The notes beneath the pieces are model-generated. The model searched no databases and was not told the origin of the DNA. It saw only the letters and a list, made by a program, of their open reading frames with translations. From the NCBI RefSeq assembly GCF_004368785.1, contig NZ_SODM01000001.1:434001-498000 (forward strand): DNA of 64,000 nucleotides, given 5' to 3'. Positions 1 through 8,799 of the stretch are shown piece by piece. Position numbers and translations under genes: made by a program. Position 1 is the first letter of the stretch. Every line of letters begins with the position of its first letter. This DNA comes from Flavobacterium sp. 270. Lineage in GTDB: Bacteria; Bacteroidota; Bacteroidia; Flavobacteriales; Flavobacteriaceae.

Positions 1-573
1 TTTGGAAAATCGGTCGGACACGGAGGTTTTAAATTCGGGCTTGCTACTTTTTATCTTCATAACCTCGAAAAAAATCAGACTATTATTGGTTTTGATAATA
101 CTGCCGGAAGTGAATTTGGACGGTTTATTTTTTCTTCTGAATTGTTATTGAATGGTTTACCGCCAATGCAATTTAGAACTCAAAAATCATTGGTAACGCT
201 TTATGGTACTCATTTGGTAAACGCAGGTGCAAATCACGCTGCTAGTATTTTTAATGCACATAAAGCTGATACTGCGTATTATTTAAACGAAGGCGAAATG
301 AATGATCTTGGTTATAATTTATTTTATATGTCTTCTTTTAACGGTCATAAGGAATTGGCTTTGGAGGTTTTTAAATTAGCTACATTTATTTTTCCGGATA
401 GTTTTAATACTTACGATAGCTTTGGGCAATTATTAAAAGACAGCAATCATACACAAGATGCTATTTTGATGTACCAGAAGTCGCTGGAATTGAATCCTGA
501 TAATAAGGATGGCAAAAGAATTTTGTCTGAACTCCTGCAAATAAATCAATTAGAAAAAGATACCTTAAAATAA
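1..573 (+). CDS. Serine hydrolase (beta-lactamase-like), C-terminal part only
   Basis: The reading frame is open from base 1, so the start lies outside the window and 190 residues are visible. Near the edge is GKSVGHGG, which fits the third active-site box (H-G-G replacing K-T-G) of class C beta-lactamase/penicillin-binding-protein-like serine hydrolases. The last ~80 residues look like a TPR unit (an Asp-Ser-Phe-Gly helix, then a YQKSLELNPDN helix). Such enzymes with a TPR tail are common in Flavobacteria, usually exported, and their substrates are mostly unknown. The catalytic SxxK and YxN boxes would lie upstream and cannot be checked, so the assignment rests on one motif and the fold pattern. 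Confidence 0.65.
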   Translation, partial: FGKSVGHGGFKFGLATFYLHNLEKNQTIIGFDNTAGSEFGRFIFSSELLLNGLPPMQFRTQKSLVTLYGTHLVNAGANHAASIFNAHKADTAYYLNEGEMNDLGYNLFYMSSFNGHKELALEVFKLATFIFPDSFNTYDSFGQLLKDSNHTQDAILMYQKSLELNPDNKDGKRILSELLQINQLEKDTLK

Positions 574-612
574 ATCTGGACTACCATACAAACCTAAACT
601 GGTTCAAAATAG

Positions 613-620
613 TATATTTG
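613..620 (+). promoter_or_regulatory. Bacteroidota -7 box upstream of doxX-like gene
   Basis: TATATTTG matches the TAnnTTTG box of Bacteroidota sigma-70 promoters. It lies 48 bases before the ATG of the DoxX gene in an AT-rich stretch. There is no obvious -33 TTG at the best spacing, so this is a plausible rather than certain promoter. Confidence 0.45.
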
Positions 621-668
621 TCCATTCTTACTTTTGATTCATAAATCTAAAAATCAAATTTACTAAGT

Positions 669-1106
669 ATGAAAAATACAAACGGAATACCACAATTATT
701 TTTACGTTTTGCCCTCGGATTGGGTTTTATTCTTCCTGTAATGGACAGAATTGGATGGATGGGAAAACCCGGTTCTGGCACAGTTGCCTGGGGAGACTGG
801 TCGCATTTTATTGATTATACCAATACGCTTATGCCTTTTTTAAACCGATCTTTGGCAAATGTTATGGGACTAACGGCGACGATTGCCGAAGCTATAATTG
901 GGATTTGTTTAATATTAGGATTCCAGATAAAATTGGCATCACTTGCAGGAGCATTGATCACCTTTACTTTTGCCCTATTTATGATTGCTTCATTAGGAAT
1001 TGGCGCGCCGTTTCAATATCCTGTTTTTGTATTTACTGGTGCTGCATTGGTATTATCACAAGTTGAGACCTACAAATGGAGTATTGATAGTTCTATCAAA
1101 AAATAA
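669..1106 (+). CDS. DoxX family membrane protein
   Basis: A 145-residue protein with four hydrophobic segments (about residues 9-28, 58-80, 85-105 and 112-130), the size and layout of the DoxX family. The opening LFLRFALGLGF and the central AEAIIGICLILGFQIKLASL are typical. DoxX-like proteins are small inner-membrane proteins linked to redox or thiol stress, and their reaction is not settled. The gene stands alone, with a promoter box upstream and a strong hairpin terminator downstream shared with the converging azoreductase gene. Confidence 0.8.
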   Translation: MKNTNGIPQLFLRFALGLGFILPVMDRIGWMGKPGSGTVAWGDWSHFIDYTNTLMPFLNRSLANVMGLTATIAEAIIGICLILGFQIKLASLAGALITFTFALFMIASLGIGAPFQYPVFVFTGAALVLSQVETYKWSIDSSIKK

Positions 1107-1121
1107 AAAAACTTCTCTTAA

Positions 1122-1170
1122 AATAATAAAAAGAAGCTTGTCTCTATAAGACAAGCTTCTTTTTATTATT
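1122..1170. terminator. Bidirectional hairpin terminator
   Basis: A perfect 22-bp inverted repeat (1122-1143 and 1149-1170) with a 5-base loop. The outer ends are A-rich on one arm and T-rich on the other, so both strands give a hairpin followed by U residues. It lies between the converging doxX-like and azoreductase genes and can serve both. Confidence 0.9.
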
Positions 1171-1184
1171 GCTGGTTTATGTTT

Positions 1185-1865
1185 TTATTCCTCAATTTCT
1201 AAACATGTAGAAGGCAAAAAAAGACTTATAAAATGTTCTTCGATTAACTCATTAATCTTAGCATGGGCATTTTTGATCGAAAGTTCTAATGATTCAGCAT
1301 CAAATGCTTCTCCATCAACTGCAATTTCTTTAATATCTGTTATTCCGATAATATTGAAAACCGTTTTTAGATAAGGACTCTGAAAATTCATGTGTTCATT
1401 ATACTGACCTATTTCATAACCCTGCGCCCCTCTTGAAAGCAGTAAAAACAACGTTTTATTTTTTAATAATCCCATATATGGATTTTTAGGATCATTAGGA
1501 TTAAGTTCCCAAGTCTCATTGACTCTTAAAATCTGATCAATATACGCTTTTAGCGAACTTGTTACAGACCAATTGTACATTGGAGCGCCAATTACAATAA
1601 TATCGGCTTCTTTTAATTCGCTGATAAGTTCATCGCTGAATTTTAAAGCTTCTTTTTCTTCCGCTGTTCTATTAGCTTCTGGTGTAAATGCGCCGGCAAT
1701 CCATTTTTCGCTTACGTGCGGTATATTGCTTTTTGCTAAATCTCTAAATGTTATTTGAGCATCTGGTGCGTGCTGTTTCCAGGATTCAACAAAAACTTCG
1801 GTCTGTCTTCTGCTTCGGGATCTACCCTCGCGCGGACTTGAATTTAATACTAATAATTTTTTCAT
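1185..1865 (-). CDS. FMN-dependent NADH:quinone oxidoreductase/azoreductase family
   Basis: A 226-residue flavodoxin-fold protein. It starts with LLVLNSSPR, the first strand and FMN-phosphate loop of AzoR-type enzymes, and has the flavin-binding loop GAPMYNWS at residues 93-100 followed by the LKAYIDQI helix. The family reduces quinones and azo compounds with NADH in the cytoplasm and protects against electrophile stress. It converges on the doxX-like gene over a shared terminator. The last ~15 residues are more variable than usual for the family. Confidence 0.85.
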   Translation of the reverse strand: MKKLLVLNSSPREGRSRSRRQTEVFVESWKQHAPDAQITFRDLAKSNIPHVSEKWIAGAFTPEANRTAEEKEALKFSDELISELKEADIIVIGAPMYNWSVTSSLKAYIDQILRVNETWELNPNDPKNPYMGLLKNKTLFLLLSRGAQGYEIGQYNEHMNFQSPYLKTVFNIIGITDIKEIAVDGEAFDAESLELSIKNAHAKINELIEEHFISLFLPSTCLEIEE

Positions 1866-1960
1866 ATTGTTAATTTCGGCAAAGCTAGTTTGATATTTAC
1901 ATACAAAAGTTAATGTAGTTCAAGAAATACAATCAAAGCTTTGGATATATAATTTTAGGT

Positions 1961-2389
1961 TTAAAGAGTTTTTGCAAAATGATGACATGCCAAAACATAT
2001 CCTTTGCTAAGATATAATCTGTGAGCAGGATGCAAAGCAAATCCGCTGTCTAAGTGTACCGCATTTATGCCATTTTCTTTTGCCATCTGATCCACATAAT
2101 CTAAAAGTTTACCCGCATAACCACGTCCTCTGTATTCTGGTAATGTAAAAAGATCATCAATGTAAATTATCTTTCCAGTTCTGAGCATATTCATTGTTCT
2201 AAAACCAACAAAACCTGCCGCTTTTTTACCATCATCTGATGGAATACAGGCCAATTGAAAATTATCCGTATCAATCATCTCTAATGTCTGATCAATAAGC
2301 TGTTCTGGCGCCACACTTGTTCTAAATTCTAAAATTGCTTCTCTTGCAAATTCAATATCTGCCGAAGTCTTTAAATTTAATATTTCCAT
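1961..2389 (-). CDS. GNAT family N-acetyltransferase
   Basis: A 142-residue GNAT protein. The acetyl-CoA loop is seen at residues 83-96 (LPEYRGRGYAGKLL, the R/Q-x-x-G-x-G/A motif), and the C-terminal YLSKGYV segment is the usual beta-alpha end. The ATG at 2389 was chosen over an in-frame TTG 21 bases upstream because MEILNLKTSADIEF is a normal GNAT beginning. The acceptor molecule cannot be told from sequence. Confidence 0.85.
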   Translation of the reverse strand: MEILNLKTSADIEFAREAILEFRTSVAPEQLIDQTLEMIDTDNFQLACIPSDDGKKAAGFVGFRTMNMLRTGKIIYIDDLFTLPEYRGRGYAGKLLDYVDQMAKENGINAVHLDSGFALHPAHRLYLSKGYVLACHHFAKTL

Positions 2390-2521
2390 AATATAATTAT
2401 TTAAAGGCAAAATTAGAAGACAAGCAAAGGTGTATTATAGACCAGATAAAAATAAAAAGATAGTCCAATTAATATTCTAAAAAAAAAGCTATTAGATTTT
2501 TTTTTACGCTACATTATAAAT

Positions 2522-2606
2522 ATAGCCCACGGTTTCAACCGTGGGAACGCAATAAATTAACGCAATGTTATCACGCCCGTCTCCCACGGTTGAAACCGTG
2601 GGCTAT
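2522..2606. repeat. Paired REP-like palindromes (CCCACGGTT family)
   Basis: Two near-palindromic 20-mers, CCCACGGTTTCAACCGTGGG and its complement form, lie head to head as an 85-bp inverted repeat starting ATAGCCCAC and ending GTGGGCTAT. The GC content is far above the flanks. It resembles REP/BIME elements mobilised by REP-associated transposases, none of which is in the window. It sits between the minus-strand GNAT gene and the minus-strand MocR gene. Confidence 0.75.
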
Positions 2607-2625
2607 GTTTTAATACGATAGATAA

Positions 2626-4095
2626 TTATAGCGTTTGTACCGTCTTTTTTATAATATGCACAGCTTCCGTTAATTGTTCTTCATTTAAAGAAGCAAATCC
2701 AAATCGGAACGCGTTAAAATGAGCATCTTTTCCAACGCAATATGAACTTCCGGTTATAGAAAGCCCTTGTAGGTTTGCTTTTCCTATAATTTTTAATAAT
2801 TCATATTCGGGTTTAAATTTTAGCCAAAGCGCCATGCCCCCAGTTGGTTTTGTAAAGTTTGCAACATCACCCAATTCAGCCCTTATCAAGTCAGAAAGAA
2901 TATCACATCTTTGCGAGTATAATTTATTTACTTTTTGAATGTGACGTGCCAAATCGCCATTGTTTATAAGACCTGCGATCGTTTCTTCCATAATAATATC
3001 TCCTTTAAGGTCAATCAGGATTCTAAGACTTGCAGCAGCTTTAAGAAATTCTGCTGTGGCAATCATATAACCCAATCTAAATGGCGCACCCAAAACCTTC
3101 GTGAGCGATCCGATGTAGATAACATTTCCTCCGTGATTCATCGTGGCAAGAGGCAGATAAGGATCGTATTTAAACTGGAAATCATAATCGTAATCATCTT
3201 CAATAACTGCAAAATTGTAGGTATTAATTAACTGCATTAGATGCTCACGTCTTTCAATACTCATCGTTACCGTTGTTGGATGATGATGATGCGGTATGAT
3301 ATACAATAACTTTATCACGTTTTTTTCGAGAATTTTTTCCAATTCATCGGTACGCATACCTTCATCATCCATTGGAATTCTAACAAGCTCTGCTCCTAGT
3401 TTTTTAAACAATGCTTCGGCTATAAAATAAGTGGGTTCACTGACAACGACTTTATCTCCGGGTTTAATAATTAATGATGCTGCAATATAAATGGCCATTT
3501 GGGCACCGCGAGTGGTAAACAAATTTTCAACCCCCATATCTATACCGCGCGTTTGGTTTAGAAATGTACGAAGTGATCTTTTGAAATTGGAAGTGTCGTT
3601 TAGATCAAAACCAGTATTTCTGGATGAAGTAGCGGTATCTAAAGCTTTTTTGAATTGGTTTGATATTGCCTGAGACGGCAGCATCGAAATATCCGGAAAA
3701 CCGTCATCAATTATTAAAGGATTTTTATTTAAAGAAACTACTGGGTGAATTATGGGTTCTAATCTATTGAATTCAAAATTTGCTTTATTAGCAAAAGGAC
3801 TCAGGCTTTTGTTATTATAAGATCGAGGTCGTATTACGGGCAGGTTTAGAGATACGGTATAGCTTTTTCGGGGAAGATTATCTACCCAGTCTTCAGACAC
3901 TAATATCTCATAAGCGGCCATTATGGTTTTTCTATGAAGCTGCAAATCAAAAGCTAGTGTTCTACTGCTGGGTAAAGCCGTTCCGGGAGAAAGTTTTCCT
4001 TCCTGAATTAAGGATATAAACTGCAGCGAAATCTGTCTGTAAACGGGAAGCGTATTTTTTTTATCAATTATGATAAGATTTTTATAAGGAAGCAT
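2626..4095 (-). CDS. MocR-type transcriptional regulator (GntR HTH + aminotransferase fold)
   Basis: A 489-residue two-domain protein. Residues ~10-80 form a GntR winged helix (GTALPSSRTLAFDLQLHRKT). Residues ~130-489 form a class I aminotransferase-like domain with the PLP lysine at about K333 in the motif SLTKVLGAPFRLGYM. MocR/PdxR proteins bind PLP and control vitamin B6, amino-acid or aminosugar genes, often those divergent to them. Here the divergent neighbour is the AhpD-like gene at 4269, a likely target. A His run before PTTV is a minor oddity. Confidence 0.9.
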   Translation of the reverse strand: MLPYKNLIIIDKKNTLPVYRQISLQFISLIQEGKLSPGTALPSSRTLAFDLQLHRKTIMAAYEILVSEDWVDNLPRKSYTVSLNLPVIRPRSYNNKSLSPFANKANFEFNRLEPIIHPVVSLNKNPLIIDDGFPDISMLPSQAISNQFKKALDTATSSRNTGFDLNDTSNFKRSLRTFLNQTRGIDMGVENLFTTRGAQMAIYIAASLIIKPGDKVVVSEPTYFIAEALFKKLGAELVRIPMDDEGMRTDELEKILEKNVIKLLYIIPHHHHPTTVTMSIERREHLMQLINTYNFAVIEDDYDYDFQFKYDPYLPLATMNHGGNVIYIGSLTKVLGAPFRLGYMIATAEFLKAAASLRILIDLKGDIIMEETIAGLINNGDLARHIQKVNKLYSQRCDILSDLIRAELGDVANFTKPTGGMALWLKFKPEYELLKIIGKANLQGLSITGSSYCVGKDAHFNAFRFGFASLNEEQLTEAVHIIKKTVQTL

Positions 4096-4268
4096 AGCAA
4101 TAATTTTATAAGAATGACAACAGGTTTTCTTTCCCCGAAAGGGTCATTCAAATATAATAAAAACTGGACTATTAATAAAACATTTTCTGGCCCGTGGTTC
4201 ATTTTACGAGTCGTGATAATTTTGCTGCAATAATAAATGATTCCAAAAACTATATTAATCCAAAACTC

Positions 4269-4709
4269 ATGATCGGTAAATTAAATTTCAACCAATTTGT
4301 TCACGATTTCTATCAAATTTTAAGTCAGTTTGATCAATCTGTTTCCAATTTAGGGCTTAATAAAATACAGCAGGAACTTATAAAAATCAGAGCATCGCAA
4401 ATCAATAAATGCGGATTTTGCCTCAACATTCACATTAAAAAAGCAATAAAATATGGAGAAAATCCAAAAAGAATACACACACTTAGCGCGTGGAGAGAAG
4501 AACAAAATTTGTTTACCACAGAAGAACAAATTATTCTGGCGCTTACAGAAGAACTTACCACAATATCCAATCAAGGCTTGAGCAGTGAAATTTATAATTC
4601 GGCAGTACATACTTTTGGAAACGAAAAAACTGCTAAAATAATTTTAGCAGTAGCCAATATAAACGGATGGAACAGAATTACGAAATCTTTTTATTTACAG
4701 CTGTTTTAA
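4269..4709 (+). CDS. Carboxymuconolactone decarboxylase family (AhpD-like) protein
   Basis: A 146-residue protein with the AhpD-type redox motif: C48-x-x-C51-x-x-x-H55 within RASQINKCGFCLNIHIKKA. Such proteins are cytoplasmic peroxidase or disulfide-reductase-like enzymes. A frame extends upstream to a GTG at 4194, but the ATG at 4269 gives the standard family beginning (basic, aromatic, then a ~25-residue helix to LELIKIRAS), so it is preferred. It is divergent to the MocR regulator, which often controls the gene next to it. Confidence 0.85.
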   Translation: MIGKLNFNQFVHDFYQILSQFDQSVSNLGLNKIQQELIKIRASQINKCGFCLNIHIKKAIKYGENPKRIHTLSAWREEQNLFTTEEQIILALTEELTTISNQGLSSEIYNSAVHTFGNEKTAKIILAVANINGWNRITKSFYLQLF

Positions 4710-4747
4710 AATGAAACCATAAAGATAATTGTCTTCTATTTAATTAT

Positions 4748-5401
4748 TTAATTTGGAGTAAAACTTAAATAATCAAGGTTTAAATTCCCATTTGTTACAA
4801 TATGCAATGTTAGTAATTGCTTTCCTTTTTGAAGTTTAATATTTCCCAGCGCTTTAGATTCGTTCCAATGATGCCATTGTCTCCACGCAATCGTATCGCG
4901 ATCATCGTGAGTAGATTCTATTTTCATAAGTCCGGTTGCATCTTTACCATTTACAGCAATAGAAATTTCGCCATCGCCGTTGGAAGTATAAAGTGCGCCA
5001 ATTTTGTAAGTTCCAGTTTTATTAACCCGAACACTGTAATTAACCCATTCTGTTGGCTGTGTCCAGCCTAAATAAAGCTGTCCAATACTTCTGGGAACTT
5101 TATTAAACGGATTATTATCGATATCACCATCTTTAGAATAAGAGATATCTGCTCCGTCTTTCAGCCTAAATTCATTAAGTGGATTTCCGTTTACGGGATT
5201 TAGTTTTCCGCTTCCGTTATTTTCAGCATCTGTGTCGTGATAGGCTACGCCCTCTCCTCCTTCATCGTAAAGTTCGCATTCTATTTTACCCGGAATCTGC
5301 TGAAACTTGCCTTTCCAGGGTTTTCCAATTTCTGCTGGTTTTATAAAAGATGCCAGACTAATTACGGTAATGGTACAAATTAGTGTTTTCCAGATTTTCA
5401 T
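4748..5401 (-). CDS. Exported CBM6-like carbohydrate-binding protein
   Basis: A 217-residue protein with a signal peptide (about 1-22) and then the classic CBM6 opening IPGKIECELYDEGGEGVAYHD, followed by W-T-x-P-T-E-W-V-N-Y and the C-terminal NLDYLSF that ends CBM6 modules. It holds only the binding module, with no catalytic domain. In related enzymes the module is attached to GH30 or GH16 catalytic domains. Here the next gene upstream on the same strand is a GH30 enzyme, about 330 bp away across repeat DNA, so the two may act on the same glucan. The ligand is not known. Confidence 0.8.
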   Translation of the reverse strand: MKIWKTLICTITVISLASFIKPAEIGKPWKGKFQQIPGKIECELYDEGGEGVAYHDTDAENNGSGKLNPVNGNPLNEFRLKDGADISYSKDGDIDNNPFNKVPRSIGQLYLGWTQPTEWVNYSVRVNKTGTYKIGALYTSNGDGEISIAVNGKDATGLMKIESTHDDRDTIAWRQWHHWNESKALGNIKLQKGKQLLTLHIVTNGNLNLDYLSFTPN

Positions 5402-5508
5402 AGTGATGGTTTATTTGGATGTAATTATATTTTAACACATAGTAACATAGTTTTTGTTACGCTTAAAAAAGACGTTTCACTAGTTTCAAAACACATAGCT
5501 GTTCGGTA

Positions 5509-5541
5509 AGCTTTGTCAAAGTTTCAAACTTTGACAAAGCT
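5509..5541. repeat. Palindrome CTTTGTCAAAGTTT family
   Basis: AGCTTTGTCAAAGTTT, one central base, then its exact complement: a 33-base near-perfect palindrome. Relatives are at 5589-5619 (diverged) and 9438-9476. It is nested in the larger AACACATAG repeat. Confidence 0.8.
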
Positions 5542-5588
5542 GCCTAACTTAAAAAGCTTTCACTAGTTTCAAAACACATAGCTGTGTT

Positions 5589-5619
5589 ACTTTGCCAAAA
5601 TTTGAAATTTTGACAAAGT
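5589..5619. repeat. Palindrome CTTTGTCAAAGTTT family, diverged copy
   Basis: ACTTTGCCAAAATTTG followed by AAATTTTGACAAAGT. It is the same family as 5509-5541 with changes on both arms that partly preserve pairing. Confidence 0.65.
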
Positions 5620-5731
5620 TGTTTAACTCTAAAAAAACACACAGCTATGTGTTAGAAACGAGTTTCTTTCTATACTCTTTTTATTTAAACAAAAAAACCT
5701 ATGTTTCTATGTCTTTAAAAAACTTCAACGT

Positions 5732-7198
5732 TTATCGAATCTCAACTGTAGCAATAGAATGCGCTAAACTTGTTGTTTTTGCAGCTTTTCCTTTTATCCA
5801 AAGAAAATACTCCACATCTGCATCGGATTGATTCATAACCACAATTTCTAATTTTCCATCTGAATTTACAAAAGCGGTAGACAAAAGTTTATTACTGCTC
5901 GAAGAACAGGCAATGCGTTTTGCTCCGGGTTTAATAAATTTAGAAAAATGTCCTAAATAATAATAGCCGTTGGTATAAATAAGATTTCCGGTTTTTAAAT
6001 CGGCATGAATTGGCGACATACAAAAATTCTGTACGTGGTTTGGGCCGCCTTTTTCATCTAATAAAATATTCCAGTCTGTCCAGGCAACAGTTCCAATGTT
6101 GAAATCATTAATCATAGACATACCGTATTTTTCGCCAAAACTCCATTCTGTTAAAAGTTTTTGATCAAAATCCGCCGCACAGCCTTCGGTCAAAATAAGT
6201 GGTTTATCAGGAAAAGCTTGTGCAACACGTCGTTCGTTTTCAAAATTCATTCCGTTTTTCATCCAGTCTTCGTACCAATGGTATCCAACTCCCCAAACAT
6301 ATTTAGCCGCATCTTTATCTTCCAAAACTGTACTCACACGCTGATACATTAAATCACGATTATGATCCCACATGATTAATTTTTTCTTAGAAAGTCCGGC
6401 TTTACTCATTGTTGGGCCTAGATAATCTTTGATAAAATCACGTTCTTCTTCGGCAGTAAATATGCACGATTCCCAACGTTGTACTGCCATTGGTTCGTTT
6501 TGCACGGTATAACCCCAAATCGGAATTCCTTCTTTTTCGTAAGTATTAATAAACTTTACAAAAAAGTTTGCCCAGCTCTGACGCATTTCTGGTTTTAATG
6601 AACCGCCCTGCAAAACATTATTGTTGGTTTTCATCCAAGCCGGAGGGCTCCATGGTGATGCGTACAAGGTTAACTGCCCTCCGGCTTTTGCAATAGCTGC
6701 TTTTATTAATGGAATTCTATATTTTTCGTCATGGCTGATATCGAAGGTTTTAAGTTCTTTATCATTTTCTTTAATATAACTGTAAATATCACTAGAGAAA
6801 TCACAGCTTTGCATATTGGTTCTTGCCAAAGTGTAGCCAATTCCTTTTTCTTTATCGTAATACGCAGTCAGGATTTCCTGCTGTTTGTCTTTTGGAAGCT
6901 GATAAAATACTTCTGCAGAAGCATCTGTAATCGCACCGCCAATACCAAGCATGGTCTGAAAAGTTACAGACGGATCTACAAAAACAGCAATTTCTTTTTC
7001 TGTAGTCTGTGGTTTAGCACTAAACTGAAGTGTTTCTGTTTCTGTAAGTTTCTTATCTGTATTTTTTGCCGTAACAAATACTTTGGCTGTTTTTCCCGCC
7101 AGCGGATCTGAAACTGTTTTCTGAGCCAAAACATTGGGCGTAATTGACAAAATAAGAAATGCGGCAGCTAAATAATTTTGAATGTTGTGGTTTTTCAT
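5732..7198 (-). CDS. Glycoside hydrolase family 30 enzyme
   Basis: A 488-residue exported protein with a signal peptide ending at about LAQ (26). The GH30 landmarks are present: MLGIGGAITDASAEVF near residue 85, SPWSPPAWMKTN, the acid/base E235 in QNEP and the nucleophile E338 in LTEG, with the C-terminal beta-sandwich NSDGKLEIVVMNQSD. GH30 members retain stereochemistry and include glucosylceramidases, beta-1,6-glucanases and xylanases. The subfamily and substrate cannot be fixed from motifs alone. The next gene upstream (7209-8213, same strand) ends 10 bp away, so it may be co-transcribed with the aldo/keto reductase. The CBM6 gene follows. Confidence 0.88.
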   Translation of the reverse strand: MKNHNIQNYLAAAFLILSITPNVLAQKTVSDPLAGKTAKVFVTAKNTDKKLTETETLQFSAKPQTTEKEIAVFVDPSVTFQTMLGIGGAITDASAEVFYQLPKDKQQEILTAYYDKEKGIGYTLARTNMQSCDFSSDIYSYIKENDKELKTFDISHDEKYRIPLIKAAIAKAGGQLTLYASPWSPPAWMKTNNNVLQGGSLKPEMRQSWANFFVKFINTYEKEGIPIWGYTVQNEPMAVQRWESCIFTAEEERDFIKDYLGPTMSKAGLSKKKLIMWDHNRDLMYQRVSTVLEDKDAAKYVWGVGYHWYEDWMKNGMNFENERRVAQAFPDKPLILTEGCAADFDQKLLTEWSFGEKYGMSMINDFNIGTVAWTDWNILLDEKGGPNHVQNFCMSPIHADLKTGNLIYTNGYYYLGHFSKFIKPGAKRIACSSSSNKLLSTAFVNSDGKLEIVVMNQSDADVEYFLWIKGKAAKTTSLAHSIATVEIR

Positions 7199-7208
7199 AT
7201 TTAGATAA

Positions 7209-8213
7209 TTAGTTGTCGGTTTTTAAGATGTATTCTATCTCAAGAAGTTCATCATCTGTAAAGGTAATATTTTGCAAAGCGCCCACAGAATCAATAACTT
7301 GCTCTGGTTTACTGGCACCAATAAGCACAGACGAAATGCGATTGTCTTTTAGAATCCACGATAGAGCCATTTGCGCCAGACTTTGGCCGCGTTTTGCTGC
7401 GATTTCGTTTAAGTTTCTGGCTTTATTAATATTAGCATCCGTTAGCACATCTTCTTCTATTGCACCATTTCCTCTGTGCGATGCCGCTCTCGAGTCCTGT
7501 GGAATTCCGTTTAAATATTTATTGGTAAGAAGTCCTTGTGCAAGCGGTGAAAATGCAATACTTCCAACACCGTTTTGTTCTAATACATTCAATAATCCAT
7601 TTTCAACCCATCTGTCAAACATAGAATATCTTGGCTGATGTATAAGACAAGGCGTTCTTAAATCTTTTAGTATTTTAATCGCATTTTGAGTTTCTTCGGG
7701 ATCATAACTTGATATACCAACATACAACGCTTTTCCCTGACGCACAATTAAATCTAATGCTCCCATTGTTTCTTCCAACGGTGTATTGGGGTCTGGTCTA
7801 TGGTGATAATAAATATCTACATAATCTAGTCCCATTCTTTTAAGGCTTTGATCAAGGCTGGCAACCAAATATTTTTTAGAACCCCAATCCCCATATGGCC
7901 CATCCCACATCTGCCATCCGGCTTTAGTCGAAATTAAAAGTTCATCGCGATAGTTTTTAAAATCTTCTTTGAATATTTGTCCAAAAGTAGTTTCTGCAGA
8001 TCCCGGAGGCGGGCCGTAATTATTGGCTAAATCAAAATGTGTGATACCGTTATCAAAAGCGGTATGCATTATATTTCGGGAGTTTTCAATATCATCAATT
8101 GCGCCAAAGTTATGCCACAATCCAAGTGAAAGTGCCGGTAACATTAAGCCGCTTTTTCCGCATCTGCGGTATTCCATATTCTGATAACGATTTGTATCTG
8201 GTATATAAGTCAT
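7209..8213 (-). CDS. Aldo/keto reductase, YghZ/GAP-reductase-like
   Basis: A 334-residue NADPH-dependent aldo/keto reductase. The opening RYQNMEYRRCGKSGLMLPALSLGLWHNFG is very close to E. coli YghZ (L-glyceraldehyde-3-phosphate reductase). The AKR catalytic Asp-Tyr (FDLANNYGPP), Lys (STKAGW) and His (YYHHRPDPNTP) are all visible. The ATG at 8213 was chosen because it gives the family N-terminus, and a longer frame would run into the preceding gene. It lies 10 bp downstream of the HbpS-like gene, so the two form an operon and may jointly detoxify or sense aldehydes. The physiological substrate is uncertain. Confidence 0.88.
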   Translation of the reverse strand: MTYIPDTNRYQNMEYRRCGKSGLMLPALSLGLWHNFGAIDDIENSRNIMHTAFDNGITHFDLANNYGPPPGSAETTFGQIFKEDFKNYRDELLISTKAGWQMWDGPYGDWGSKKYLVASLDQSLKRMGLDYVDIYYHHRPDPNTPLEETMGALDLIVRQGKALYVGISSYDPEETQNAIKILKDLRTPCLIHQPRYSMFDRWVENGLLNVLEQNGVGSIAFSPLAQGLLTNKYLNGIPQDSRAASHRGNGAIEEDVLTDANINKARNLNEIAAKRGQSLAQMALSWILKDNRISSVLIGASKPEQVIDSVGALQNITFTDDELLEIEYILKTDN

Positions 8214-8223
8214 AATTATTTTT

Positions 8224-8664
8224 TTATAAGCCTGCAAAAGCTTTGGTAACAATTTCTAAATCTGTAACTCCTCTAAAACCGCTAAATCCTATCGAAAGAC
8301 AAGTATCGTCTTTAAGGAAAATCGGTTGTCCGCCCTGCCATCCAATAAGATCCGGCGCTTCGATTCCGTTCGCATTTTCATCAACAAGTTTATTAAACAC
8401 TAATTTTTCATAATCGCCCGTTTTAACTCCTGTAAGCCAAACCTGACTCGCTTTTGTCCATGCAATTTTATACGATTGACGTAAACGCGGTTTATCCTTT
8501 CCATACATTTTTCCGTAAACAGTGCCATCTTCTGTAATAATACATATAGCAACATTTCCGTTGGATATTTTTTGATCTTCTTCTATTAGGACATAATCCG
8601 CTATCAGACTTTCTACATCTGATAAAGCATGATTAATTCTAGCATTTAGACTTAAGTTACTCAT
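8224..8664 (-). CDS. GlcG/HbpS family (DUF336) protein
   Basis: A 146-residue protein with the pattern of the GlcG/HbpS family: an N-terminal helix (ADYVLIEEDQKIS), the strand VAICIITEDGTVYGKM, the K-I-A-W-T-K-A-S-Q segment and the C-terminal GFSGFRGVTDLEIV. Family members bind heme or cobalamin or act with oxidoreductases. It is first in an operon with the aldo/keto reductase and divergent to a Crp/Fnr regulator, its probable controller. No signal peptide is seen, so it is cytoplasmic. Confidence 0.8.
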   Translation of the reverse strand: MSNLSLNARINHALSDVESLIADYVLIEEDQKISNGNVAICIITEDGTVYGKMYGKDKPRLRQSYKIAWTKASQVWLTGVKTGDYEKLVFNKLVDENANGIEAPDLIGWQGGQPIFLKDDTCLSIGFSGFRGVTDLEIVTKAFAGL

Positions 8665-8799
8665 GGTTTTTAAACTTTTATATTTTTCGAGGTTTCAAAG
8701 ATTAATCTTTCTTTAGAGAAATTTCTTAAACTAGATCAATGAAAATATTAAATAAAATCATCTTATATTTACTTTCTCAAAAACCAATTCATTTAAAAA

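Larger units (their letters stand above)
5430..5719. repeat. Composite non-coding repeat with AACACATAG terminal inverted repeats
   Basis: This fills the 330-base gap between the CBM6 and GH30 genes. The ends at 5430-5450 and 5699-5719 are imperfect 21-bp inverted repeats (AACACATAGTAACATAG and its counterpart). Inside are two copies of CACTAGTTTCAAAACACATAGCTG and two palindromes (5509-5541 and 5589-5619). A related element is complete at 42273-42420. It looks like a MITE-type element without coding capacity. Confidence 0.65.
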